64,000 bases of DNA from Cannabis sativa (GCF_029168945.1 NC_083605.1:22147280-22211279), one strand, 5' to 3'; positions 1 through 12,325 are shown, numbered from the stretch's first letter. The notes: generated from the sequence alone by a model not told the origin. Translations and numbers: made by a program.

Positions 1-793
1 TTTTGAGATACTGGATTCTATATCTTTGGCAACTACTTTTGGTTAATCAAGAAATAACACTAGTAGTTAAAGCAATTTGGAATGGTGCCAAAAATGTATA
101 GAACTTTCCTTAGACTGAATAAGTACCTTTCATGCAACTTTAACATTCAGTCCCTTTCTGGTAGACCTAGAGACTTCAAATAGGTTTTTACACTTCTCCA
201 AAATCACTATTCCACCCCCAGAGTAATCACCATCTTATTAGAAAGATTTTCTAGCACAAAGGCAAATTTTGAAATCTGATGTGGTGTTGTCTAAGAGTTT
301 TAAATACACCCTTATTGAATAACATATAGTTCCTCTTATTAATCTTAAAATTTACTTGATTGTCTTCCAATGTTCTTCTCCTGGATTAATCTGATACTTA
401 CTCATTACTCCCACTCAACAGCAGGTGTCTGGTCTAAGGCATACTAAAGCATATCTGAGACCTCTCACTATTGATATAAGAAATTCTTTCATGGCTTTAT
501 CTTTTCTGGAATAGTTGAGACTTTTCCTTAGATAAATAAAATCTATGCCTAGAAGTCGAGAAGCTTCTATAGTTTGCCATTAGAAAGAAAATGCTTCAGC
601 ATCTTACTAAAGTAAGTTGCTTGCACTAGAGTAAGTAATTACCAGGTATACCACAAGCCATAGGTTTAGATAAACTCGAACCTATAATACTAGGAACAGG
701 AAGTTTTGTTAAGTCCATTGAATAGACTTATTAACGAAAATTTCCTTTTATGTCCTTGTAATAGAAAACTTTAGGTTACTCCATGTGAATGGA

Positions 794-1720
794 TTAGACC
801 ATAGTTCTATTGGCTTTTCTTCTTAGTTTCTTATCTTGACAATCCAATACTTGTTTAAACTCACAATGGATTTTAATCACTAGTGTCTTCCAAGTCATAA
901 GAAGGTGAGTTCCTAGAAACTCTCCCACTACGACAAGGTACCGTGAATTATGTCTAAGAAAACTAAATGGTATTGACCTCTTTGGTTGTGACAAGACAAC
1001 AGAGGCAGTGGGATCATCTTGTATCGAATAAGATGATAGAACACTTATGGAATGAAGAAAAAAATATCTCCTTTATTTGCTACTTTGTTTTTCAGACTTA
1101 GTCATTTTCTTAGAAAATTTGTTTAAACAAACACTTTCTTATCTACTGACTATGGGATGGTCCACCCCTAATCACTTAGAATAGCTAACAAACATGCAAA
1201 CCATGGTTAACAGTTCTAGCTTTTCTTAAGATTTTGATTAGGTCATCCATGAATCTAGTAATGATTTACTTTAAGTATACAACCATTGCATCATTCTGAA
1301 ATTGTATTACCATAGAAGGATTTAGGCAACGACTAGTAACTAATCATCAATATGCAAATCGAAATTTCTGGGGAGGTAAGTTTGGATATAATTCAAAAAT
1401 CAAATTAATGATCTTTGAACTGCATATCTACTAACTATTTCTCCACCCCTATCAGTTCGCAAGATCTTTAACCACATACCTTTAATGGTGTTTCACCATA
1501 GCTAGAAATTCATGAAATTTTCAAACATTTCAAATTTCTTTTGCTTTAGGTAAAATCTAGAGTGTTCGTTTAAGAATATAACGATAAACTCATATCCACC
1601 CCTGAATGTACATTCATCTGCGAATGAGATGAACTAATTTCAGTGGATATAGGCATATTAACTCTTTGTAGAGATTGATCTTGTCAAAACCACTATGAAA
1701 AAGATACAAATGCCATAGAT
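794..1720 (-). pseudogene. Fossil Copia pol (pre-integrase, integrase, pre-RT linker), copy 1
   Basis: On the minus strand, translated fragments still resemble Copia pol in the right order. They are a pre-integrase WHL...H stretch (about 1715-1690), the GGYEFF-like start of the integrase core (about 1600), ILRTDRGGE (about 1475-1445), an LTSPE-like stretch and LPxSFxG (about 1330), then an open stretch at 994-794 resembling the serine/arginine-rich linker before reverse transcriptase. Stops and frame shifts separate the pieces, and the same lesions recur in the other family-A copies. It cannot encode an active integrase. Homology is judged by eye from motif order; a profile search would test it. 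Confidence 0.6.
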
Positions 1721-4700
1721 TAAAAAAATATGGTTGTGTCCTTTTGATGACTTACGTTTAGTTACATTAAAAAGTTCTTAGAATAGTGCAAGTGGATCCT
1801 GGTCACAGAATACTAAACTCATATTCCATACAGTTTGAATCCATTGATAGAAAATGGTTATTAAACACTTGTGAAAGTGTAACTGTATTGTATTCTGGAA
1901 TTAGAAATATAAGAATATTTTTGTTTGGAATCTAAAATTAAAGTCAAAGACTTAAATTTATACCAAATATAATGAGTAATTCTTTCTTGGACCACCACTA
2001 CTAATATAACTCTAAGTCTGATTTGCCCATACAAGTAGGAGATTTCTAAGATTGAGGATTTATATCATTTTGGGATAGAATTTCGGGAATATAATCAAAA
2101 GTGTCGTTTAATTTCTTAAAAGAAAATAGAATGACATTAAATGATATATAGACCATTCATCCAATGATATGTTATAGAGCTAATTCGAAATGAATAAGCT
2201 AAGAGGAATTAGGATAATTTCGTTTATAAATAAGAATCCAACGATGCATCGATTAGCGAGAGTCAAAGTAATCTTATTTATACAATCTTCTTGTTTCATA
2301 TTGTAAAAATACTAGTCTAAGGTGTCATCATTTAATGAACAGCTAGATGTTGCATATACAATATTTATCTTTCGAGATCTAACACTATTATGTATGTCTA
2401 ATGGTGAAAATCCATTAGGAATTTATCTCATTAGATAAACAAACCAAGTTAGACCAACAATGAAGATTCGAAATTAAACTACAATTTAATAACAGAAAAT
2501 CACATGGTTCAATATAAATTCATACACAATTCAGAAATTATTAAACATATAGCAAGTAGGAATGACAAGTGAAAATACTAAAACATACAATCTTAAATAA
2601 TTTCCAAGTTTCCAACAAACTGATACAGTGTCCCGGTAGGCGAGAGTCAAAGTATAATTCATTGAATAGAGTTGTCAGCTCATCTAAAATGCAAACCATT
2701 CTAGCAACCTTTTATTCAATCAAAATAAGAATCCGACGTTGTCTCGGTAGGCGAGAGTCAAGGTTATTCTCATTTTATGAGCTTCCACCATTGTTTCATG
2801 TTTTATAAGTTTATCTCTAAGTAGTCACCGTAGGGGAGAGTCTAATAGAGACGAAAACTTACAAAACACTTATCAAATGAGATCTTACGGTGTTAAATGC
2901 GTTCAACGAATAACCATCCATAAGGGGGACGAAGTCTAGCGTCTCGAGGTTATATTGAAAATATTTAACTATTGTAAGACCAACAATGGAGATCGAATGT
3001 CTTAATAATAAAGCTCATTTTTTAAAATATATTTTCATTATTATTTATAATAAAATATATTCATTAAATATCGAATTTAGAATTACAATTCTAAATTAGA
3101 ATTTAATTTAATATTTATAAAATTACACTTAGATGGTGATTAAAATAAGTTGAATTATTTCCATCTCAGTAGTAATTTTGATATATAAATATTAAGAAAA
3201 TTATTTCAGTTGTATTAAATTAATTTGCAACTCAAAATAAATTTTCATGAGAATATATTTATTGTATTTTGAAAAAGAAAGTATCAAAACTTTATATTTT
3301 CGAAATACTTATATAATAATTACTTGGAAAAATACTTCAAGCAAAAATATCACTTATCTAGACTTTTCCTTTGACTAATTAATTCAATTTCTAATAATAA
3401 TATACTTTAATTCATTTATTTTAAATTAATCAATAAATGAAAAAATCATTGATTGAAGTTGGTCCAAGAATTAATTAAAATAAATAATTAATTTACAACT
3501 TAATCTATTTTTCAAGATAAATTCAAAATCATCTTGCATTATGAAATGCAATTTCTAAAATTGATTAATAAGATAAAGAAAAAAATATATTTTGAAAATT
3601 ATTTAAATTTAAGTTGAAAAAATAAATTTCAACTAAAATTAATTTTATATTTAATTAAGTGTCATGAAAAAGAAATATTTAAGTATCATGATGAAAATCA
3701 ACTTAGATATTTAATTTTCAATTTAATTAAATGTATTAAATTCAAGAAATAAATAATTAAGTGTAGAGAAGGCTTAATTATTAATCTCTAGTTTAATACT
3801 AGGAAAAATATACTTAAAATAAATTGTACCAAAATTAATTATTTAAATAATTAATTTCACAATGTATAATATTTTCCTATTTAATATTAGAAATAATAAG
3901 TAGTCTAGAAATAACTATCTAGAAAATATCTTATTTGACTAAGTATCTTTTCCACAAAATTTGAAAAAATATCTAATTTAAGTTGTATTAACAAAAATCT
4001 AGAACTTAAATATTTTAAAATTTAAATTTAACTAAATATCAAAAATTAAGTTGTAACCACTTAATTTGAAAATATTTTATTTTAAGTTAATATTTGAAAA
4101 AATATCAACTTAAAAAATATCTAAAGAATCTTAATAACCACTTCCTAAAATTCTTCAACTTAATTTTGAAATTTTAAATCCAAAAGATATTCAGATTTAA
4201 GCTGATTAGGAATATTTAATGAAAAATTTAAATTAAGCTTCAGAAAGAATCTAGATGGTTATAATTCTATATTTAATTAAATACAAGAAAATACATATAG
4301 TTTAGCTTAGAATAAAATTCTTTAAACTATGGTTTTCTTAAATTAATTTCAAAATAAATGAAATTATTTATGTTTCTAATCAATTTTATTAGGTTAAACT
4401 AATTTAATTAACCTAGTACAATTATTCAAATCAGGCAAATGGGCCTTCACAATTGGGGTAGTTTACGTGAGGGGGTGCTGGGTTCAGTATGCCGTACCCA
4501 CTTCTATGGCTCCCAACTCTCACACAAGGCCCAAAAGAGAGGAATTTAACCTTAAAATGAACAATTGTTATTAATTGAATAGGCCCAAAACTAAATGGGC
4601 CTAAATAAAATCTATCAAAAACTATGATATTTTATTTAGCAACAACAACCTATATGCATCTATAACAAAATTAAACATATAGGCTCACACAGGAACACAA

Positions 4701-5578
4701 TTTGGATGGATCCTATCATGTTGCTAGGTCATACACAGATGAAAGAAGATTGTGAAAATTACCTGTTACAAATTATTTACTTGACTAAGGGAGCCATGAG
4801 TTAAAATCAGATCATTGGATCTGTCAACAAGTTAACCATGGCTATTTGCAATCAAGCAATAATAGGTTTTAAAAACTTACAAACAAGCTAAAACACATAC
4901 TCCTGCAACAAGGTTAGCTGGATAGTTGGATGTAGGATTTATTTAATTTTAAATAATTAAATTTTGAAAAATAATTAAATAAAATTATATATTTTCGAAA
5001 TTATTAAAATTTAAAATTAAACCTACTATTTTGAAAAATTAGGTTTCAACTAACCTAAATATCATTTTAAAATTTGCTAACTACTTTTAAAACTTTAATG
5101 TTATTTTATAAATTAAATATTCAATAAAAATAAAAAAGATTAATAAATATCTTTTTCAGATTTTATGATTCAATTTAAATAAATAAAATAACAAAATTTT
5201 AAAAGTTAGCAAAATATCTTACTTCTATTTAAAATTACATGATTATAGTTATCTTATTTTAAATTTAAATAAGGTCAAATTATTTAAAAAAAATATTTAA
5301 TTTAGAATTTAAAATGTGACCTTAAATTTAAAAATAAGATAAGATATAATCAAATTTAAAAATAAGATAGATAATTAAGCAAAAAAGATAGATATTTACT
5401 ATTTTTGAAATTCAAATTACACTAATATCATGAACTAAATTTAAAAAATATTAATTAATTTAATTATGATAATTAGAATTAAATTAGGAATAGTAAATGT
5501 ATAAATACAGAACTACACAAAAAATCAGAAGTTAAATCCATGAAGTAGCATGAAAAATCGAAGAAAAACGAAAAAAAA

Positions 5579-5716
5579 TGCGAGATGTACGGACGGTATG
5601 CTCATGCTTTGCATACACGTCCGCGCGCGCTGGTGGGCTGCTTGGGTGAGGAGACACGGCGCAGGGAGACGACAGCATGATTTCCGCGCGCGTGTCCCTG
5701 TTGCTCAATCCCGATA
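5579..5716. other. GC-rich island in the leader of copy 1
   Basis: About 140 bp rich in CpG (it includes GCGCGCGC-type runs near 5620 and 5688) interrupts otherwise very AT-rich DNA. It lies about 250-400 bp inside the PBS, in the part of the leader that differs between family-A copies. The complete copies at 28369 and 47096 have a shorter, unrelated-looking sequence here, with an ACTGTnCGnACAGT-like inverted repeat. No gene is recognisable. It may be a leader element or a captured fragment. Confidence 0.6.
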
Positions 5717-5963
5717 TTTTTTGAAACTTCAAAAAATCATAACTAATTCAAATTAAATCGAAATTGAGTTCTGTAAAAAAGTAAATTGCTTAATTTTTTC
5801 CATACTATCCAATAAAAATAATTCAAGAAACAGATATTCAATTATTTTTCACAAAAATTCACAAACATCAATCAATCATCATATAACACTCAATACAACA
5901 TGATACCATCCAAAACATAAAACAATCGTTTTAAGTCCAAATTTCTTGCAAGAAAATAAATTA

Positions 5964-5980
5964 CCATGGCTCTGATACCA
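5964..5980 (-). other. Primer-binding site (tRNA-iMet type)
   Basis: On the minus strand this reads TGGTATCAGAGCCATGG, two bases inside the end of the LTR at 5983. It is the usual plant initiator-Met tRNA primer site and shows that the adjoining LTR is the 5' LTR of a minus-strand element. Confidence 0.9.
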
Positions 5981-5982
5981 GT

Positions 5983-7856
5983 TGTTGGAAATTATTTTAC
6001 CAAGATCTTAGATCTACTCACAAGTATGTTGATTCACACCCTAAATATGAACATTCTAAAACGATGAAATAAACACATATAAAGTTTAGTAAACCTTACA
6101 TTGGGTGCAGCGGAATAATATGACTCCTTCCGTTCAGATATCTAGCCCTTGATTCCTTTCTGTAGCAGAGCATTATCAATATTTGAACCTGGATCTCTTT
6201 CTCTGATTCTTTAGTGCTGAAACTCCTTCTTGCTGAAAGTCTTTCTTCACGATCTTCCTCACTATGATTGAGGTATCACTTGCTGTGTGTGGGCACTACT
6301 CTAATCACTAAGTGTTTCGAACTCTTAAGGAAGAAGAGAGAGAGGGAGTAGGCGGCCAAGGTAGAGAGAGAAGGCTCAGGTTTTTCTGAATGAGAAGTGT
6401 AATTTTCTTGAAGCCTTCACCATCTATTCATAGCATTCCACCAGGGTTAGGTTTGAATTATTTAGCATTAAAATAATGAAAATATTAGAGGATAATTCCT
6501 ATAAAAGTGGCCAGCCATGCAATGTGGATTTGGGCCTCACTTTTTGCAATTTTGCAGTTTTATCTTTTCTGCATCTGATTTTCTCAAAAACACCAATTTT
6601 CTAATTCAACCATTTAAATGACAATTCTGACTATTTAATAACTATAAATAATTATTAAATAATATTGTCGTTTATCATATTTATTAATTGAACCATATAA
6701 AGTAACATAATTAACAAATATGCCCCTAAAACTCTTTCTTTACAATTTCGCCCTTAGTGAAAAATTCACAAACAGACATAGTCTAATTTGAGAATTATAA
6801 TTGATTAATCAAAACCAATTATATGAGTCTTACAAGCAATATTATCTCAACTAGTGGGGGGACCATGGGTCTATATAACCGAGCTTCCAATAAGCAGATC
6901 AAGAATTTATAACCTAAATTCATTGACTTATTAATTCTTCGTTGAATCCACGCATAGAACTTAGAATTGCACTCTCAGTATATAGAATGCTCTATATGTT
7001 CCACTATATAGACACATCATTAGTTATCCATTGTTATAATCCTAATTTGATCAATGATCCAATATATGAATGATCTACACTGTAAAGGGATTAGATTACC
7101 GTTACACCCTACAATGTATTTAATCCTTAAAACACTTAACCCCGTATAAATGATAGTTCAGCTTATGTGAAATGAGTACTCCACCATTTTTTTTCGTTTG
7201 GTCAAGCTTGAAGGAGATCATCCTTTACTTACTATTCGCCAGATAGAAGCTATAGATTCCATATTTATGTTAGCACTCCAACTCAATTGCATTACCGTGT
7301 TCACAAAATGTACATATCACCCTGACCCAAAAGTAGGCTTAACTAACAAATCAAGGAACACGAATAGCCTCTCGAGATTGAGCCTAATCATAACAGGATT
7401 AAGATCATTTGATCTAGGATCAACTAGGCGATATTGACTTGAATAGATATTACGGTAAGTTTAATAAATCTAAGACAAAGTTCAATATCGGTCCCTTCCG
7501 ATGCATACTCCATGCATCCAACCTGAGCTTTACTTTAACCAATGCTTTGGAAAGAACATAGCATTTCTCCAAATGCAAGCAAACTCTGTTGTAGATTATC
7601 ATATCAGTAAAACCCTGTGTCTGATAAATCTAGGAAACTTTATTCACATAGTCATGTTTACTTTCCAATATGTTGACAACACAATAAATAGGATCAAGTA
7701 TGTGAAAAGGGTTTCAGATGAATTCATACATTATGTACATATAATCATGAAATAAATCATGTGAACCATGCAACATTAAATGTTATTTCTGATCTATATC
7801 AAAAAGTAAATCTGATTATATTGAAATGAGTTTTATTTAGGGCATAAAACCCAACA
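5983..7856 (-). repeat. Family-A 5' LTR (copy 1)
   Basis: This 1874-bp LTR has plus-strand ends TGTTGGAAAT...AACCCAACA, the reverse complement of the family consensus. A TATA-type promoter lies on the minus strand near 6430. The right flank is GGGAT (7857-7861), the expected TSD, but its partner is outside the window. The promoter block belongs to the 'b' haplotype (GATGCAGAAAAGATAAAAC-like, CACAGCAAGTGATACC). Confidence 0.9.
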
Positions 7857-8071
7857 GGGATCACTTATATACGACCTAAGGAAGCTTTTTAACGTGGTAT
7901 AAGGGTCGGAGGTCCTTGTTTCGAGTTTCGCCATTGTTGAAGCTTCGAATGTGCGGCTTGAAACGGACACGAATTCGAGCGTGTTTAAGCTTGTTCTTGG
8001 GTCAAGGGAGGTTATATATGAGTGCATGGGACCCTAAGGATTGTTTTTGACGTAAGAAAAGAAAGCTTTAA
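7857..8071 (+). mobile_element. Host Gypsy-type LTR, segment 1
   Basis: This is a short piece of older repeat between copy 1 and the Tekay element. It contains no gene. Removing the nested elements joins it to 19392 and then to 44455-45206, which ends ...GGGATGTTACA like a Gypsy LTR. Bases 8067-8071 (TTTAA) are the left TSD of the Tekay element. The beginning of this LTR is outside the window, so its family is uncertain. Confidence 0.55.
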
Positions 8072-8600
8072 TGTAAAGACCGCTTAGTTTAATTTGGAAA
8101 TTAGCAGTTAATTATGTTTAATCGTGGAAAAATTATTTATAGCTATTTAAATAATTATTATGCTGTTATTATTGAATTCTGAAATGCATTTTATGTCATT
8201 TAGTAATTTTCATAATTTTGCATTTCCGGTGCCCGGTAGCATGGAACTCGGTGTTTGGCTCAGTAAAATCACAACTTAGTATGTTAGTATTGTGGGACGG
8301 TTTATTAGACATTGGGAATGTCGGGATTGGCCGGGAATTTAGAATTTCCCAAAAATACCCCTTTAGTGCTCTTTATCCTATTTTAGTGTGAAGGGGCAAA
8401 ATGGTCATTTTACCCCATTTATGTTTTGTCTTTTAGTGGACATTATGTGATGAGATTATTGATTTTTTTTAATAATAATTGTTGGCTGAAATGAACCTTG
8501 TTATTTTCATTTTTTTACAAAGTTGGGAAAAATTAGAAAATTTGAAAAGAAAAGCAAACTTTTTCTCTCAAAAGCTCTCTCTCTTTTCCTCTCTATTTCG

Positions 8601-10461
8601 TGTTGGGTTTTATGCCCTAAATAAAACTCATTTCAATATAATCAGATTTACTTATTAATATAGATCAGAAATAACATTTAATGTTGCATGGTTCACATGA
8701 TTTATTTCATGATTATATGTACATAATGTATAAATTCATCTGAAACCCTTTTCACATACTTGATCCTGTTTATTGTGCCGTCAACACATTGGAAAGTAAA
8801 CATGACTATGTGAATAAAGTTTCCTACATTTATCAAACATAGGGTTTTACGGGTATGATAATCTACAACAGAGTTTACTTGTATTTGGAGAAATACTATG
8901 TTCTTTCCAGAACATTGGTTAAAGTAAAGCTCAGGTTGGATGCATGGAGTATGCATCGGAAGGGACCGATATTGAACTTCGACTTAGATTTATTAAACTT
9001 ACCGTAATATCTATTCAAGTCAATATCGCCTAGTTGATCCTAGATCAAATGATCTTAATCCTGCTATGATTAGGCTCAATCTTGAAAGGCTATTCGTGTT
9101 CTTTGATTTGTTAGTTAAGCCTACTTTTAGGTCAGGGTGATACGTACATTTTGGGAACACGGTAGTGCAATTGAGTGGGAGCGCTAGCATAAACATGGAA
9201 TCTATAGCTTCTATCTGGCGAATAGTAAGCAAAGGATGATCTCCTTCGAGCTTGACCAAACGAAAATAAATGGTGGAGATCTCATTTCACATAAGTTGAA
9301 ATATCATTTATACGGGGTCAAGTGTTTTAAGGATAAAATACATAGTAGGGTGTTACGGTAATTTAATCCCTTTACTGTGTAGATCATTCATATAGAGGAT
9401 AATTGATCACATTAGGATTATAACAATGGATAACTAATGATGTGTCTATATGGTGGAACATATAGAGCATTTTATATACTGAGAGTGCAATTCTAAGTTC
9501 TATGCGTGGATTCAACGAAGAATTAATAAGTTAGTGAATTTTAGTGCTAAATTCTTGATCTACTTATTGGAAGCTCGGTTATATAGACCCATGGTCCCCC
9601 CACTAGTTGAGATAATATTTCTTGTAAGACTCATGTAATTGGTTTTGATTAATCAATTATAATTCTCAAATTAGACTATGTCTATTTGTGAAATTTTCAC
9701 TAAGTAAGGGCGAAATTGTAAAGAAAGAGTTTATAGGGGCATATTTGTTAATTATGATACTTTGTATGGTTCAATTAATAAATATGATAAATGACAATAT
9801 TATTTAATAATTATTTATAGGTATTAAATAGTTAGAATTGGCATTTAAATGGTTGAATTAGGAAATTGGCATTTTTGAGAAAATCAGATACAAAAGGTGT
9901 TAAAATTGCAAAATTGCAAAAAGCAAGGCCCAATCCACTAAGTGTATGGCCGGCCACCTATTGTAGGTATTTTAAGTTAATTTTTTCATTATTTTAATGC
10001 CAAATAATTCAAACCTAACCCTAGTGGAATGCTATAAATAGATAGTGAAGGCTTCAGAAAAAATTGAGCCTCCTCTCTCTTCTCTAGCCGCCACCCTCAC
10101 TCTCTCTTCTTCCTTGATAATTTCGAAATCCTTAGTGATTAGAGTAGTTCCCACACACATCAAGCAATACCTCAATCATAGTGAGGAAGATCGTGAAGAA
10201 AGACTTTCAGCAAGAAGGAGGTTACAGCATCAAAGATTCAGAGAAAGAGATCCGGGTTCAGATATTGATAATGCTCTGCTACAGAAAGGAATCAAGGGCT
10301 AGATATCTGAACGGAAGGAGTCATTTAATTCCGCTGCACCCAATGTAAGGTTTCTTTAACTTTATATGTGTTTATTTCACCGTTTTAGAAAGTTCATATT
10401 TAGGATGTTAATAAACATACTTGTGAGTAGATCTAAGATCCTGGTAAAATAATTTCCAAAA
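8601..10461 (+). repeat. Solo family-A LTR inside the Tekay 5' LTR
   Basis: A 1861-bp LTR, TGTTGGGTTT...TTTCCAAAA (last CA mutated to AA), flanked by the 5-bp TSD TTTCG (8596-8600 and 10462-10466). No PBS follows and no PPT precedes it, so it is a solo LTR left by LTR-LTR recombination. Promoter-block haplotype is 'a' (GATACAAAAGGTG, GGCCGGCC). Confidence 0.93.
10033..10040 (+). promoter_or_regulatory. TATA box of the family-A LTR
   Basis: TATAAATA in a well-conserved context (GTGGAATGC before, GATAGTGAAGGCTTC after) about 430 bp before the LTR end. The same site occurs in every complete family-A LTR, for example 48519-48526, 56827-56834 and, on the minus strand, 37118-37125. It probably marks the U3/R boundary. 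Confidence 0.6.
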
Positions 10462-11483
10462 TTTCGGCCCTTTGAGCAGCAAGAAAAAGTGGTGTTTTCC
10501 TTGGTTCTCAAGCATGTTTTAGCATAGATTTTGACCTCAAGTTGTTGGTAAGATCCTTGTAGCTCTTTCTTTTAGTTTCTTGAACTTTTTTGATGAAAAG
10601 ATGATGTTTGCATGCTTAGTTTAGGTTGTTGTTGTTGATGTGATTTTGTTGTTGTTTGCAGAGGTTTAAGCATGATTATTTGAGTAGATTAAAGCTAGTT
10701 TGTTGCATGTTAGTTTCCTTGATTCAAGCTTAGAATTTTTATACTCAAAACTATGGTTTTTCAAAGTGAAAATGTGAAAAGAGCTGCTGTAAAGTTTGAT
10801 TGTGTTTGAGTTCAGTTTCTGCAGTTTTTATATGCATGAATATGTAATTTTAATCAAGGTTTGATGCATGATAGGGTTGTTTAACCAAGTTTGATTTTTG
10901 AACTCAAAGCTTGGAGCTTTAATGGTGATTTTTGATTCTGTGTGTTCTGGACTGTTTTGTTGCTTTAGAAATGTTCTATGGGATGTTTAGAACAGGTCTG
11001 GAAGGTTTGGGTTAAATTGGGTTTGAATTGAATGAGTTATGAATTTTTGAAAGTGGTCTGCGAGGAACCGGAATTCCAGTTGTGCATCCGGAATTCCGGA
11101 TGGGGGTTCAGGAATTTATAGAACTGAAATTCCGGTTGTGCAACCGGTCAGCCGGTTGGGAAATTTTCAGGAACCCTAGATTTTCTCGTTTTATGTTTTT
11201 TGGGGTATTGCCATGCTTTTTATCGATAGGGAAACTTTTAGTTCCTAGTTTAAGTCCTCGAGAAGTGATTTAGCGTATCACTTCTAGTGTTGTGATTGTT
11301 ATGGTTTAGGAGCTTGTAAACCGCCGCGTAGTTCGTTCCAGTCAGGTTGACCGGCACACCTGAATTCGGAATTGAGGTAAGATTAGTATAACAGTATGCA
11401 TATGTCTTACATGTTTAGCGTGCATGTAGGAAGCCTGTTAGATTACATTAGATATGTATGTTGGCTTCGAACCATCCGACTGT

Positions 11484-11812
11484 GTCACATCGGTACAGCC
11501 TAGAGTATGACTAGCAGCTGGAGTATGACCAGTGTACCGAGTATAGGCTGACACTGTATCACATCGGCACAGGCTAGAGTATGACTAGCAGTTGGAGTGA
11601 CCAGTGTGCCGAGTATAGGCTGATACTCGGGTTAGTGGTTCTGTACTATTTGACGTATCACATCGGCACAGGCTAGAGTATGACTAGCAGTTGGAGTATG
11701 ACCAGTGTGCCGAGTATAGGCTGATACTGTAACACATCGGTACAGGCTATAGTATGACTAGCAGCTGGAGTATGACCAGTGTACCGAGTATAGGCTGTTA
11801 CTTGTCAATAGT
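11484..11812 (+). repeat. Four-copy hairpin repeat array in Tekay 5' LTR
   Basis: There are four copies of a roughly 70-75-bp unit. Each begins with CACATCGGnACA, contains AGTATGAC twice, and ends TGTnCCGAGTATAGGCTG. The arms CGGTACA/TGTACCG or CGGCACA/TGTGCCG are exact inverted repeats: 11491-11497 with 11533-11539, 11565-11571 with 11605-11611, 11664-11670 with 11706-11712, and 11738-11744 with 11780-11786. Copies 2 and 3 are separated by a 28-bp spacer. Confidence 0.85.
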
Positions 11813-12309
11813 ACCGTCTTATGAACATTCAGGACTCAGTATCGTGTGAGACACGGCAGTTAGGGTTATTGTCAGGGGTATGGGCGTCTAATCATAACTT
11901 GGGATTTATGTATGATATTTCATTATGCTTTTCTTACTGAGTCTGTCGACTCACAGTGCTATGTTTATGTGTAGGTAAGGGCAAGGCTAAGGCTGAAGGA
12001 CCGTGAGAGCGAGCCGATGAAGATTGTACATGTCGGGGCGGTTAGGCCTGGAGCGTACGATCCTCGGGACAGCAAGGCTATTTTTGTAATTAGTCGCTAG
12101 GCGACAAGTATTTTGAATAGTCAGTGAACTTTTGTGAATGTTTTGTAATCGGGATCCCGAGTATTTTTGTATAAATATTTTATAAGTTTAATTAAAAAGC
12201 AAAAATTTTAATTAATCACGATTTCCATAAACCTCGTTGATTAGCAACGAGCTGCACAGTATGTTTAAAAATCACGTAATACGCCTATGCTAGTTAGGGT
12301 GTTACAATT

Positions 12310-12325
12310 TGGTATCAGAGCCGCC
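12310..12325 (+). other. Primer-binding site of the Tekay element
   Basis: TGGTATCAGAGCCGCC starts three bases after the LTR end and matches the initiator-Met tRNA primer type. Leader sequence without any recognisable gene follows to the gag ATG at 12587. Confidence 0.92.

Larger units (their letters stand above)
1..5982 (-). mobile_element. Internal region of family-A (Copia-derived, non-autonomous) element, copy 1; left end outside window
   Basis: This is the body of a minus-strand LTR element whose 5' LTR is 5983-7856. Position 1 aligns with about 30466 of the complete copy at 28369-38559, so roughly 200 bp of internal region and the 3' LTR lie outside the window. Read on the minus strand, the order is PBS, a variable leader with a GC-rich patch, several kb of extremely AT-rich DNA (about 5500 down to 2900), a block of repeated GGTAGGCGAGAGTC motifs (near 2635 and 2747), then degenerate Copia pol (about 1720 down to 790). 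No open frame exceeds about 80 codons. It resembles a LARD-type non-autonomous element. Assignment to Copia rests on the PBS, PPT and fossil integrase motifs. Confidence 0.85.
8072..12306 (+). repeat. Tekay 5' LTR, split by a solo LTR
   Basis: The net LTR length is about 2369 bp once the 1861-bp insertion and its TSD (8601-10466) are removed. It begins TGTAAAGACC and ends GGTGTTACA just before the PBS. It holds three CCGGAATTCCGG-type palindromes (11068-11140, two decayed) and a four-copy hairpin repeat (11484-11812). An AT-rich TATA-like stretch, TATAAATATTTTATAAG (about 12170), may be the promoter. The short open frames inside it are not genes. Confidence 0.93.

Noticed and set aside
10045..10302. 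85-codon open frame after the TATA box of the solo LTR
   Set aside because: In other family-A LTRs the same frame has a TGA (CAAGTGATACC) or shifts, so it is not a conserved leader peptide.
11082..11273. 63-codon frames in both Tekay LTRs (also 18160-18351)
   Set aside because: They span palindromes and LTR sequence, start mid-motif, and resemble no protein.
11484..11812. CRISPR-like appearance of regularly spaced repeats
   Set aside because: The units are tandem LTR repeats with conserved interiors, not repeats around unique spacers, in a plant retrotransposon.
12310..12325. tRNA-like similarity
   Set aside because: It is the primer-binding site, complementary to a tRNA 3' end; no tRNA gene fold is present around it or at the other PBS positions.
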